DNA of 64,000 nucleotides from Pohlia nutans (GCA_022496805.1 CM040097.1:21070072-21134071); one strand, 5' to 3'; numbered from the stretch's first letter, positions 44,566 to 56,533 are shown. The notes: generated by a model not told the origin, from the sequence alone. Translations and numbers: made by a program.

Positions 44566-44695
44566 AAACACAAGAAGAAATGTTGGTTGCTTTATGAATG
44601 TTGAATGTGCTTCTTCGAAAATTGCATTTGGTGCTCTGCATTTGCGGGTTGAAGTCTACTAATGTACATGCCTGCACGGTTAGCGAATGTGTATG

Positions 44696-45503
44696 TTAAC
44701 CCTTTACATCCCACGCAACCACATTGTGGTCATTGAAACATGTTTTTGCAACCTGTCGTAAAATCTGCTCCAAACCAAGCATCGATGTTTGAAGTTCACA
44801 CATGGAACTTTGTCTCACACACACGCTTTAAAAATAAAATTCTAATTTGGAGTTGTGAAGCTATCAAAACACCTATCTACAAAACACCAAAATATTGCAA
44901 ACTTCTCAAAATATAGCAAATATTTACAAATATAACACATCTACTATGCAGTATTTCTTGTGTTTGAAATTTTTTTATTTTCTTTTATTTTTTGAATCAT
45001 GTTCTCTTCTTTATATTCCATTAGTGTATGTATTCCGATCTTGATCAATGTACCAACTCCTTTCATATTTAAACGCATAAATTTTGTCCTAAATTCTATA
45101 TAGATAAGTCACTCTCACTTATAAAATTCACAATAATTACTTGTGAGTCCGATCTTGACATGAAAGATTGCAACATAGAGGTGTTCACATAGGTCCTTGC
45201 TAAACCTCTTTACTTTCATTTTTGAAAATTTAACTCAAATTCTATTTGAACTTTGGGATCACACACCTTCCAAAATCTCGTTTCTGAGTTTGTATTATAG
45301 TGTTCAAGGACATACTACGATCTTCCAATCCAACAGTCCGATCTTACCGAAGTTTAATCGACACTTGTTTGATTAAGCTATGTTTTATTTATATGGTTTA
45401 ATACTATTAATAATATCCCTAATTTCAATAAACAGAGTTTTAAAAGAAAAAACACTAGATATATGAAGTTTCTGCAGAACAGGGCTGGGTGGTAAAGGGT
45501 TAA
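44696..45503. mobile_element. TTAA MITE, long type (808 bp)
   Basis: It runs from TTAACCCTTTACATCCCACG to GGTGGTAAAGGGTTAA, with a subterminal palindrome AACCACATTGTGGT at 44717-44730. The interior is not obviously shared with other copies in the window. Confidence 0.75.
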
Positions 45504-46087
45504 CCCCTAAACGTCCCAGCGTCCAGTTTCTCGACGACGAACAGATTCCAGATCATACTACACTCACATTACTTCATGGATGAAATTCATTCAATTTTTA
45601 AAAAATACTTTATAAAGTTGTTGTCCTATCTAATGGTTGGATTTGGTGTTACTAGGGTACATATTTTTTTTAGATTACAAATGTGGAAGTATGTCAAGCA
45701 GTTGACCAAGCCAAAATTGCATTGACTTTAGTTCAAAAGTGGGCTTGCTAAAATGAGGCCATAAATTGAAGTAACACAAAACTTTCAAAAAAATCACCAT
45801 TTCAAGTGTATCTCATTTTAAATCCATTCCAACAAATTTTACTCCAAAAATATCAATATTTTGTTTGTAACCAAATTTAGAAGGAATTTTTAATTATAAC
45901 TTTGAAATTTCATAATAAAATATTAGTGATGACATTGGTGAATCTAACCGTACGGATGGAATCTAAAATTCAATATCTACAACTTTCATTTGTATAACAA
46001 TTCTGAAATATTCTTCTAAATAGTAATTTATAATGATTTTTCTCAAACTGTCAATTTTGGGGACACCCTGGGACGTTTAGGGGTTAA
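45500..46087. mobile_element. TTAA MITE, subfamily 3, inverted, abutting the previous one
   Basis: It runs from TTAACCCCTAAACGTCCCAG to GGGACGTTTAGGGGTTAA. It shares the TTAA at 45500-45503 with its left neighbour. Confidence 0.85.
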
Positions 46088-46263
46088 AGAGTGCAACAAC
46101 AACAAAGACATTTCTTGCAGAAGTAAGAAACTTCACAATACATTGAAAGGAGAGAACGTTATATCAACATATTGAGAGAGCTACATCAGTGTGCATGTTT
46201 TTCGATTTGGGGATTCCTATTTTCTCTCCTCATTGAATTCTTGCTCACATGCTGCAAAGGCCA

Positions 46264-46839
46264 TCAACCCCTACACATCCAACCGTCCAGCAAGTAGATG
46301 ATGTACACAATCAAACACAGATTTCTCATCTGTCATTGACTTTGTGCAGTATGGATTTTTTATTGTATATTTTATGGGAAGTGAGCTTCATGCATGTGTG
46401 ATCCAATTAGAAAGGGGATGATTTGTGAAATTTTATGCCTCATATCATGTTGTAGTGATTCACCCAAAATTTCGAAGATTACAGTGTAAAATTGTTCTTA
46501 AAAAAGTCAACTCATAAAATTAAGCAACCAAAAAATCTCCAAAAATCACAACACTTAGTGTATTACATTTCAACCAATCACAACAAATTTCATGTACGAA
46601 TTTCCAATATCTTATTTGTAATCATATTACAAAAGAATTTTCAATTTCAAGTTTCCAATTTTATACAAAAATATTGGTGATAGCAATCGCAAATTCAACC
46701 GTATGGATAGAATCTAAAATTTATAATGTACAACTTTTATTCAGACAATAAGTTCAAAATATCCCTCTAGGTTGCATTTTATGATGCGTCTTTGCAAAAC
46801 TGCCGAATTTGGAGAGCAGTGATGACGTTTAGGGGTTAA
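46264..46839. mobile_element. TTAA MITE, subfamily 2, inverted
   Basis: It runs from TCAACCCCTACACATCCAACC (TTAA decayed) to GATGACGTTTAGGGGTTAA. A further left end, TTAACCCCTAAACTACTGC, begins at the same TTAA (46836), but no matching right end was found. Confidence 0.8.
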
Positions 46840-47117
46840 CCCCTAAACTACTGCACCCCTCGTCAAATGGCTTCTTTCCACATAGCTTTTTTCCAAATGT
46901 TGTGTACACTCTATACCTCACCATGTGCAAAATTCCATCCGATATCAAGATCTATTCTGCCCAAGGCAATTTTGTACTCCACTATGTTTGGAACTTACGG
47001 TGGCGATCATTTTATTTTTTGCAATTCACTTTTTGCACACTTTGGCACCTTCCTTTTTGGGGAGGGATTCAATGTCCTTTGAATCAGTCGATCCATCCTC
47101 TTCCATTGGAATCTCAA

Positions 47118-47535
47118 TCAAGTCGGCATTGTCCATGCTCCCCCCACTATCGTGTTTCCGGAAGAATTGAATGGCATCTTTGTATCCAAAGATACATCTG
47201 CACTGTTGCCGAGATTACTGGTACCAAACGGAGTGGGATCAGAGCTCGTGGACCACGGCTCAGCCCCATGCATATTGAGCATGCTGGACTCCAGCACCAT
47301 GGACAGAGGAAACGCATTGGAGGGATTTCGTGAGCTTGCAAAATATGCATGCATGGTCCCCTTTTCGCAGGCCTTTTTTGCCGCTTGCTCGTCCTCTCTC
47401 TTCCTCTTGAACTGCATGCGCCGCCGCAAGCCTCTTAGCCTCCACCCTTGCCTCTTTTTTTGTCTTCTACTTAGCTTTGTCCGCTACATGCGCCGCCTTT
47501 CTTAGTGATACACCCTCATCCCTAGAATCGGCCAT
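47118..47535 (-). pseudogene. broken coding remnant, unknown family
   Basis: On the minus strand, ATG at 47535 opens MADSRDEGVSLRKAAHVADK, then a stop at 47467-47469. The same frame continues with a basic helix-like stretch (EARVEAKRLAAAHAVQEEER). The better-looking continuation (KKACEKGTMHAYFASSRNPS and on to GAWTMPT) is in another frame, so at least one stop and one frameshift break it. The A/K/E/R-rich coiled region followed by a polar tail resembles the N-terminal part of a transposon protein. The family was not recognised. Confidence 0.4.
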
Positions 47536-47938
47536 AACAACAAAAAAAAAATTAAAAAAATAGAAAAACAAAAAGAACCCAAACGACAATGACAAAGCAC
47601 AAATAATTCAAGACCCAAGTTGTGAGAGAAAGCAAAACATGCAGAGCCTTTTAAACATAGCAGTGACATCCTTATTAAACGCAAAAGGCAGAGAAATTTG
47701 CCAAAACTCATGCGCATTTGCAAGAGATGGCAGCGGTCTCCATTACTCTGTGCCATTGCATCTCTCTACCGTTTCCCTACACCCATCGCAATAAACAGTG
47801 CACGACCATAAATCCCAACCTTCCACCAAATAATTCAAAATTGGGCGCCACAGTAAAGCTTTTGAAAACTACTGTAATGGCTCACAAATCTACACCAAAT
47901 CACCAACGCCATTACACTTAGGCAAGATCTACGCCAGT

Positions 47939-48145
47939 GCCCTCAACATGGCCAAAAATCTAAACCACCGCCTCCAACTTTGGCATTCTACACCACTGCC
48001 CGGCGCCCTCAACATGGCCAAAAATCTAAACCACCGCCTCCAACTTTGGCATTCTACACCACTGCCCGGCGCCCTCAACATGGCCAAAAATCTAAACCAC
48101 CGCCTCCAATTTTGGCATTCTACACCACTGCCCGGCGCCCTCAAC
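47939..48145. repeat. 66-bp minisatellite, three copies plus a partial unit
   Basis: Units at 47939-48004, 48005-48070 and 48071-48136 are almost identical (one base change in unit 3), followed by nine bases of a fourth. The unit contains CCTCAACATGGCCAAAAATC and ends TGCCCGGC. Because 66 is divisible by three, an open frame of repeating 22-residue units exists on each strand; this is probably incidental. Confidence 0.93.
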
Positions 48146-49888
48146 CACTATGGCGATAAGGCAACAAACACTAATGCCAGATATGGTGACAGAGAAAATT
48201 GGAACAGTGCAAGATCTGGCAAGTGCAGGAGTTCAGTGTGGCACAGCCATGGTGAGGAAGAATACAAAAATGTAAAGTGGGCGAAGCAGCGCGTAGACTA
48301 GTGCGTTGATGTCTCGACGGCTATAGCGTCCGTCACATCTTCAGCTAGCGAATTAGTCCATTCATTGTTTGTACATGGGTGCCCTAATGGCGAGGCTCGC
48401 CATAGCCGTGTTTGCTCTGTGGTGATTTTTACCCTTTTCCATAAATAAAAATTACACTAGCATTTCGCCAGTCACTTTCTATTGGTGCATTATGGCGTTT
48501 CTCCATCCCCCCTCCCCGCCCTCCCGAAAAGAAAAAAAAAAAAAAAAAAAAAAAGGTTGGTTTTGCTATGAATTAAATGGGTTATAAAATGTGTATTACA
48601 TGAATTTTTTGAAGTTATAAAGGATATGAAAGTTGTGATACACAACTTCAGTGTAGATCCTATTTAAGCAATTAAATACCACTAAATTACTTTATAATAT
48701 TTTAAAATCTATTTTAAAAGAAAAAGTTTTAATATTCATAAAACATACCAATTATTGACTTTAAATTTTAAATTTTTTTATGATTGGATAAAAATATAAT
48801 GTTATTGACATGGTCATAAATTGCCAAGATTTGGGATCTTTTATTTTCTAGAAACACCAATTTAAATAATTGTAGGCAGAATTAGACAAAATAAACATTT
48901 CAAATGAGATGAAGTATAATGAATATTTAAGCATCATATTAAACTTATGATTTTAGCATGTCATAATGAAATTTAAGAAAAAATTACTAATTTTGTATAT
49001 TTGATGAATTTTTGAAGTTTATAGCCCTAAATCATATATCTAACTATTTATGATGAATTTGTGAAATCCGTTTTTACAAAATTGAATTAAAATTTATACT
49101 CTAGGATTATTCTTTATGCGTCTTTGTAAAATAGATGCATTATCATGCATTTTTTCAAACACTTACAAATTTCACAATTTTGTAGACTGCTTGAGGCACC
49201 TTCCCCACCAACTTTATTTATTTTTTATAAACTTAATTAAAATTACTTTCACTGATCCAAACAAATATTCTTTTAGCCAACTTGATTCTAAAAAGATTAG
49301 GCTTTTGAAACACTCAATTCGAACACTTTTAGCATATTTTACAACCTTTTATTTTTGGTGTGACCCAAATATGGTCGCCTAGGCACCTAATGGTTAGGAG
49401 TTTTGGCTTCAAAGTGCAATGAAAATCGCAATTTTGATGATATTTGAAATTTGAGTTGGAACAGAAAGCAGGTTTTGGAAGTTGGATTTTTTGGTTGAAC
49501 CCATTTGCATTTAAAACAGGAATTAGGTTTAAATCAATAGTTGACCAAAATCCAACCACTTTTTGGTTATTGGACCTTAAACAATTAAGAGAAGTCATGG
49601 TGGATTGTAGAAAATTTATTGAATTCTAAACGTCATCCGTGTTTCCTTGCACTCATCCTTATATGTTTCACACATTGAATACAAGGTTAGGTGGCACAAA
49701 TACATTAGGGAGTGTCAGAGTTATCAACTCATGTCACGTAACAGGATGTCGTTCGAGAAACAAGACTAAAATCACATAGTGAGGGCTAGTATTTTGCTAT
49801 GTGATTGTTGGGATGTAAATTATCTTGCAACCAAGTTAGGTAGTGGAAAAAAAATCTGTATGACAATTGTGAACTATGACATCCCTTA
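48146..49888. other. intergenic, no gene seen
   Basis: It includes a C-rich then A-rich run (poly-A of about 22 bases at 48532-48554) and AT-rich DNA. At 49366-49380 a word CCCAAATATGGTCGCC recalls the subterminal palindromes of the TTAA elements, but no termini were identified. Confidence 0.45.
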
Positions 49889-50460
49889 TTAACCCCTAAA
49901 GGCCCAACCGACCTGTATGGGGTTGATGGATGATATTTTTCTTCCATATCTCCTTCCTTATAGACCTCTTTACCAATAAACATTTTTTTAAGATACTTCA
50001 TCAAGTTGTTGTCCTATCCCAATGATTGAATTTGGTGTTACCAGAGTACATACTTCTCTAAAATTACAAACGTAGATGTACGTGAAATTTCAATCAAGCC
50101 AAAATTGCATTGACTTTAGTTCAAAAGTGGCCTTGCAAAAATGAGGTCATAGATTTAAGGAACACAAAAATTTCAAAAAATCACCATGTCAAGAACATCT
50201 CATTTCAAATCCATTCCAACAAATTTTACTTAAAAAATATTAATATTTTGTTTGTAATTAAATTTAGAAGGATTTTTTAATTTTAACTTTCAATTCTATA
50301 ATAAAAATTTGGAAAATCTAACCATATAGATGGAATCTAAACTTCAAAATCTACAACTTTCATGTGTATATCAATTCTAAAATATTCCTCCAAATAGTAC
50401 TTTATGATATTTTTCTCAAATTGTCAATTCTAGGGACACCTTATGACCTTTAGGGGTTAA
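49889..50460. mobile_element. TTAA MITE, subfamily 3, inverted
   Basis: It runs from TTAACCCCTAAAGGCCCAACC to TATGACCTTTAGGGGTTAA. The interior is the reverse complement of 35993-36524. Confidence 0.84.
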
Positions 50461-50726
50461 AAACTACCTACAGTAACTGACTTCGAAGAGGCCACGTCCC
50501 CATTCATCAAGATGGGAAGAAAGGAGTGCACAATTGTAACTTCCCCTCGTAATCAACTATCAGATGACATTGCTTTTGTTCATGGCCATCCATAGGGCGC
50601 CACTTGAATGGATCAGAGAGGTCCAGGTCTGGGCTTGCACATGTTTGGGAATCTCAACAACAGTCCAGCAATCCCTTGTTGCCACGGCACCAACCATGTT
50701 GTTACGAATAGCAACAAAAACATACT

Positions 50727-51274
50727 TTAACCCTTTAACGTCCCAATTCAACACTGTTTTCAAAGAAGTGTTATAAAATGTTTGATGGAAACCAAAAATG
50801 AGTTGATGTACAAAGAAAATTTGAAAATGCCAATGTGAAGATCACATCTGTACGGTTAGATGTATCATATTTTTTATTAATAATTTTAAAATAATTTTGC
50901 AAGGTTTTCTCTTGAAATTCAATTTAAAATCCTGAATTAACACAAAAAATTTGAAAAATATTGGAATGAAATTGGAATAACATGCATTACGAGATGGTAT
51001 GGTTTCCATTATTTGATTCTACTTATTTTGGAAAATCATGTCTAAGGTCTCACTTTTTGAACTAAGAATGAAACTTGACATAAACCAATTGTGTTATTTT
51101 TCCAAAAATCATGATAATCTATTTTGAAGATCCACACCGTGCAAAGGATAGTCAACTTACACAAGAACCCAAAAAATAAATTGGTGGATGAAAACTGTCC
51201 ACTTTGGATAGAAATCAAACAGCTTTAATCTGTTCGTCGTCCAATATATGGACGCTGGCGCGCTAAAGGGTTAA
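50727..51274. mobile_element. TTAA MITE, subfamily 1
   Basis: It runs from TTAACCCTTTAACGTCCCAA to GGCGCGCTAAAGGGTTAA. It is collinear with the copy in the thylakoid gene intron at 2039-2566, and is the best-preserved member of that subfamily in terms of its ends. Confidence 0.85.
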
Positions 51275-51704
51275 GGTGCACATACCTAAAACCACCCAAG
51301 ACCCAATTCCGCATCCTATCATTTACCCCAATTCTATTTTGGGATTGAACACTAATGTACACCGAAATCACCATATACTGTGGCCCATTGTATTTACAAA
51401 AGGCTTTACTAATGATCATTTTTCAAAATATTGTGGTAAAATCCACCCAAATTGAATGAAAATTTGTTAAAATGGATGACAATAAGCCATGATGAATTTT
51501 TATTTTAGCGCAAGTGGATGAATGTATCTGCGCCATTCACCCACCCACAGTATATGTGGATTTCAGTGTAGTAAGCGATGGGCGGAATAGGATGTAAATA
51601 AAGCAGTTTTAGGTACTTCAACGAATGAAAATGAGATCACAAAGTGATGATTAAGCAATTAACACAACGAAGGAAGCCATTTAGCACAGAAATCAATGTC
51701 CAGG

Positions 51705-51915
51705 GAGAATGGACCTTTAGTTAAAGATTAGCCAATTGTAATTCAAAATTACCTAATCGAGTTCAAATCTTAGGAAATAACTAATCATTTAAGGGGGAAA
51801 CCAGAGAATATTCCATGTTTTCTTAAGGCCTAGCTGGGAGAATGCTCCAAAAAATTGGTTGCTTCAACAAAATGTAGGATCTTGGCTGGTTAAGCTAAAA
51901 TTTCTTCCCGAATTG
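51705..51915 (+). repeat. intergenic relative of SSL intron 4
   Basis: It aligns with 11235-11460 from AATGTC (two bases after the intron donor) to the TTGTG just before the intron acceptor. Flanking sequence does not resemble SSL exons. Surrounding DNA (51280-52010) has inverted CCTAAAACCACC / GGGTGGTT-type and CCCAATTCC / GGAATTGGG words, so the copy may sit inside a larger decayed element. Confidence 0.6.
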
Positions 51916-52165
51916 TGACGGAAATCTAGTAGATCTTCCCCGAATTTTGTGTCTAAGTGTGAATAGGTGGAATTGGGTGTAAATGGGGTGGTTCAAAGTA
52001 ACTTCTCTATCAACTATGCTCATGGGTCCCACTAGGAAATGATTTGTATTTTCAGGACACCGCAATGAAAATTAATAGAAACTACAAAGTTTATTGGAAA
52101 TATATGTTATCACTTCGATTCAGCTCTTCTAACATTTATCTTTCCCTCAAAATTTTGTAACACAC

Positions 52166-52751
52166 TTAACTCCTAAATGCCAGAGCGTCTAGAAAGTGGA
52201 CAACTAACAAATTCAAACCCTTCTCGCGTTCTCATCAATGCTTGGATGAAAGTCATCCAAAATTTTGGAGATTCTTCACCAAATTGTTGTCTTATCTAAC
52301 GGTTGGATTTAGTCATACTTGATTACATATTTTTCTAAAATTACAAATGTAGAAGTATGTCAAGTCGTTGACCAAACTAAAATTGCATTCACTGTAGTTC
52401 AAAAGTGGCCTTGCAAAAATGAGGTCATAGATTTAAGAAACACAAAAATTTCAAAGAATCACCACATTTAAGAGTATCTCATTTCAAATTCATTCCAACA
52501 AATTTTACTCAAAAAATATTAATTTTTTTTTGTAATTGAATTTATAAGGAATTTTTAATTTTAACTTTCAAAATTTATAATTAAATATTGGTGATAGTAT
52601 AGTGAATCAAACCGTATGGATGGAATCTAAAATTCAAAATCTAGAACTTTCATTTGTATATCAATTCCAAAATATTCTTCTAAATAGTAGTTTATGATGA
52701 TTTTTCTCAAATTGTCAATTCCAGGGACACCTTGGTACGTTTAGGGGTTAA
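52166..52751. mobile_element. TTAA MITE, subfamily 3, inverted
   Basis: It runs from TTAACTCCTAAATGCCAGAG to TGGTACGTTTAGGGGTTAA. The AGGGACACCTTGGTACG next to the right end mirrors the left end of the 43987 copy (CGTACC is replaced there by GTACCAGGGTGTCCCT). Confidence 0.84.
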
Positions 52752-52805
52752 TATGTCCTCTAAGATGTCAAATTGCTTAAATGAACAGTAATAGGTATTT
52801 CGACC

Positions 52806-53195
52806 TTAACCCTTAAACGTCAAAAAAGCCCCACGGGCCTTTTCAAAAAGGAATATTTGAGAAAAAAGTAGTTTTTTCTCAACCAAATGAAGCGAGGATT
52901 GGTGCGCTGGAAAGAAACTGAAAAAGCGATCTAGATTCCAAATTTGCGCCTCATTTGAGAGATTGTGGAATCGTTGGTAAGCAATCAAAGTTATCAAAGT
53001 GAACAGGTTTTGAGGTTGGGGTTGCTTAGATTCAGCAGTGCTATAGTGCCGCAGTGCTACAGTGTTGGTCAACAGTGCCCAGCAGAGCCGTTTTTGTTTT
53101 TTTTTTTTGTGTTTTGTGTTTTTTTTTTTTCCCTCCAAAAATTTAGATGCCTTCCAGGCTGCCCCGCCCAGACCCTCTTGACGTTTAAGGGTTAA
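52806..53195. mobile_element. TTAA MITE, subfamily 4 (390 bp)
   Basis: It runs from TTAACCCTTAAACGTCAA to TTGACGTTTAAGGGTTAA. Interior words AGCCCCACGGGC, AAGCGATCTAGATTCCAAAT and CATTTGAGAGATTGTGGAATC are shared with 54175-54555. Confidence 0.85.
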
Positions 53196-54174
53196 TTGTC
53201 ACATTGTTTCAAAAAGTGGGTTGCTTCGGGGGTGTCTTAAACCTCGTTGTATAGGTTCCCCAAAAATGTACTAAGGGGGAGAGCATGCCAGTTCTTCTTA
53301 AATGGTACCTAGTCATAAGCTAGGTAGTTATAGTGTTCACGTTTGAAAGAAGGCATCAAGGGTAACATGCACTATATAGATTGTGGTGGCGTATTTAGTA
53401 TCACTATCCCCAACATACGCTTAAGTCATGCATGCCTATGGTCCGCGTTACTCTCTCACTCCCTCAACAACATGTGATATTAGAGAGGGAGATGATAAAA
53501 AAACGAGTGTGAGAATGTTATACTGGTAAGAAGTCAGAACAGGTACGGAGCCCAATGATAGTTTTTGATGATCTCATGGGACCGATGACCCATGACATGC
53601 ATGGAATAATGAAGCCAATGAGAGGCCGTGAAGAGATCTCCCAGAGGGTATGCATGATGTGCAAGTGGCACTGACTCAGGGGCCGTAGAGTAGACCCAAA
53701 TGAAATATCACACTTGCTGTAGGTGGGGCCGGGGCCGGGGGGGGCAGTCTTGGGATATGTATATATATCATTGGATCTTGGCTGCCCTAACTTAGCTTTA
53801 TGAGGTGGCCGCTGCTTTTCTGGGCATGCCCTATGGCTGTGCTCTGAATGGTATCAAGGCTTGAGCCATGCGTTCCAGGTCAGCTCCAAAAGAAATATAT
53901 TTTTTCCTGATACTTTATCTCAAAACATATCTTCCACTGGTGCCTCTGAGTGAGTGAGTGGGTGGGTGGATAACTCCCTCCTGGGTAAAAGGCCACCCAT
54001 CACCATGGGGCTCACTCTGAGGTGAACAATTCCCTCATAAATATTTACCATAAAGGTGCGTTCCCACTTGTGTTTCGTTTGCACTGTAGCAGTGCTCCAT
54101 GCATGCAATGGAGAGTGGTCCCTCCAGATTCAGACCATTGTGACCGTGCTACAACATTATAAGGTAGACGTATC
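53196..54174. other. intergenic, no gene seen
   Basis: Contains a G-rich run (GGGGCCGGGGCCGGGGGGGG near 53727), a short TATATA stretch and no coding signal. Confidence 0.45.
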
Positions 54175-54555
54175 TTAACCCTTAAACGACAACCCCAGCC
54201 CCACGGGCTTGGTTTAAAGGAATATTGGAGACAGAAGTTTCATTTCTCAACCAAATCAAGCGAGACTTGTTGCGTTGGAAAGCTACTGAAAAAGCGATCT
54301 AGATTCCAAATTTTCGCCTCATTTGAGAGATTGTGGAATCATTGGTAAGCAATCAAAGTTATCAAATTGAACAAGTTTTGAGGTTGGGGCAGCTGAAGTT
54401 CAGCAGTGCCGCAGTGCTATGCAGAGCCGTTTTTGAATTTTTTATTTTTATTTTAAATTTTTAAATTTTTAAATTTTTTTTTAAATTTTCTTTAAAAAAA
54501 TTTAGATTCTATCCGGGCTGCCCACCCAGGACCCAAATTGTCGTTTCAGGGTTAA
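54175..54555. mobile_element. TTAA MITE, subfamily 4 (381 bp)
   Basis: It runs from TTAACCCTTAAACGACAACC to TTGTCGTTTCAGGGTTAA, with the same orientation and interior as 52806-53195. It shares its right TTAA with the next element. Confidence 0.84.
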
Positions 54556-55098
54556 CCCCTAAATGTCCCAGCGTCGAGTTTCTGGACGTTTGTTGGTCAA
54601 ACCCAATTTTGATCTTGAAGATGACTTTTGTTGCTAATACACCCAACTAAGAAAATGAAGTTTATTAAGTCTAGTTTGTACTCCACTTTTCAAATCTTAA
54701 AAATTCCAATTATTGAGTATTTTATTGCGTGTGCAAGCTTTGTAGCTCAAGGTTTGAATTACACTACATAGGATGTTCACCTTTCGAATTTCAAAATTTA
54801 AATAAAAAATTTCTATGGAAAACATATCATGTGATTCTCCATTGTAATTTGTACCTGCTCCCAAAAAAATATTAAATTTTTAAAGCTTTTTTGTAATAAA
54901 ATTTATTTTTTGAAGTATTTGACTTAAAAATTTGTTAAAAAAGCCGTATTAAATCAAAAAAATCTGAAAATTTCAAGATTGATAGGAAACATTCAATTCC
55001 ATGCATGAAAAATATTACAAAATATATTTTGATAAATCTCGAAGGCTAAATTGTGTAGTTTGACTTTCCTACAAAGGAGTGGTACGTTTAAGGGTTAA
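54552..55098. mobile_element. TTAA MITE abutting its neighbour
   Basis: It runs from TTAACCCCTAAATGTCCCAG to GGTACGTTTAAGGGTTAA, with a subterminal near-palindrome CGTCGAGTTTCTGGACG (54572-54588). Its interior differs from the other subfamilies. Confidence 0.8.
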
Positions 55099-55288
55099 AC
55101 CACCATGACACCTAAAACCACCAACTTCTACACCCCTCTTTCATTTCAGGAAGAAAATGTAGGCTTTCATTACATGACTTATGCATCAATTGTTCAAAAG
55201 CTAAGTCGTGTACCGACAACTTACATTTCCTCCCTAAAATGAAGAAAGGGTGTAGAAGTTGGTGGTTTTAGGTGTTGTGGTGGTTTAA
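55095..55288. mobile_element. 194-bp palindromic TTAA element
   Basis: The left arm TTAAACCACCATGACACC continues through CCTAAAACCACCAACTTCTA and pairs with the right arm TAGAAGTTGGTGGTTTTAGG, ending GTGGTGGTTTAA. The arms are about 50 bp. It shares its left TTAA with the preceding element. Confidence 0.72.
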
Positions 55289-55526
55289 GGTACGTCTACC
55301 TTAGTTTGGCACCATCATAACATTCAGTCGCCTTCCAAGAGGCTGCCTTTTAGTTTCATCCACCTTTATATATGGAGTGACCAGTGTTTTGTTATTGAAT
55401 GGACTATTGCATCAAATAAACAATTACAAAACATTGTTGAATTGTGATTGAGTGAGTGCTTTTGATTACTGCTCACCATAGTTGATTGCTCTTGCTTAAT
55501 GCCACGTGCCCCCATAGCTACTGATG

Positions 55527-55589
55527 TGATGTGGAATATCCCACATCATTTCATTGGGGGGATGAAATGATGTGGGATATTCCACATCA
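55527..55589. ncRNA. 28-bp perfect stem hairpin
   Basis: The left arm TGATGTGGAATATCCCACAT and onward is the exact reverse complement of the right arm, with a 7-base G-rich loop. Each arm is itself partly palindromic (GATGTGG...CCACATC), so a cruciform is possible. The role is unknown. Confidence 0.5.
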
Positions 55590-55981
55590 TTCTCTTGGGG
55601 GCAGGCAACACTCACAAAGGCTACTGAATGTTATGATGGTACCCAACAAAAAAAAAAAAAAAAAAAACCTAGTTATGAGTGGTGCGGTTAGCAAGAGTCG
55701 TAGGAATGAATTTAGCGTAGGTACTCTTTTTATTAGATTCACTTTGCTAATAGCCAACTTCCTAGGGTTTGAGAGGTTGACTACAGAAGTAGGCAAGAGG
55801 AGGGAAAAGTGGTATTACATTTTTTTCTCATACCCTGCTATGAAGTGATCATAAGGTTCTTTAGCCCTTCTACTATTGCCTTAGAATCTTGGCCATTGTT
55901 CCCAAATCATTGTAGCATATTCGAAATTATGGGCAAGTCCACATCGTTTTTAGCTAAAGATTGGGTGGTGAGACATTGTAT

Positions 55982-56533
55982 TTAACCCTTTGATGTGCCT
56001 ACGATCACATAGTGGACAATGAACAAATTCAGATTATTTTCTTGACTACATACATAGACATTTTTCATTTATCCGAATTTCTCATGGTTCTTGTGCTACT
56101 TGACTATCATTTATACGGTATGGATCTTCAAAATAAGATATTGTGATTTTTCGTTTTAAATAAAAAGATTAGTTTACGTCAAGATTCATTTTTAGTTCAA
56201 AAAGTGAGACCTTAAATATGATTTTCCAAAATAAGTATAATCAAATAATGGAAATCATACCATCTTGTAGTGCATCTTATTCCAAATTCATTACAACAAT
56301 TTAAAAAAAAAGGTTGGTTAATTTGGGATTTTAAATTGAGTTTCAAAAGAAAATCTTGAAAATTTAATTACAATTTATTGATAAAAACATATGACAAATC
56401 CAACTATACAAATGTGATCTTCACATTGACATTTACAACTTAACTTTATACATCAACTCCATTTTTGTTATTCATCAAACATTTTATAACACATCTTCAA
56501 AATCACTATTGAATTAGGATGTTACAGGATTAA
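55982..56533. mobile_element. TTAA MITE, subfamily 1, inverted
   Basis: It runs from TTAACCCTTTGATGTGCC to a decayed right end (GGATGTTACAGGATTAA). The interior is the reverse complement of 57099-57648. Confidence 0.8.

Noticed and set aside
46836..47120. A further complete TTAA element starting at 46836.
   Set aside because: Only the left terminus is present; no right terminus was found before unrelated sequence.
47939..48145. Regular 66-bp repeats considered as a CRISPR-like array.
   Set aside because: The units are head-to-tail with no spacers and the host is a plant; it is a minisatellite.
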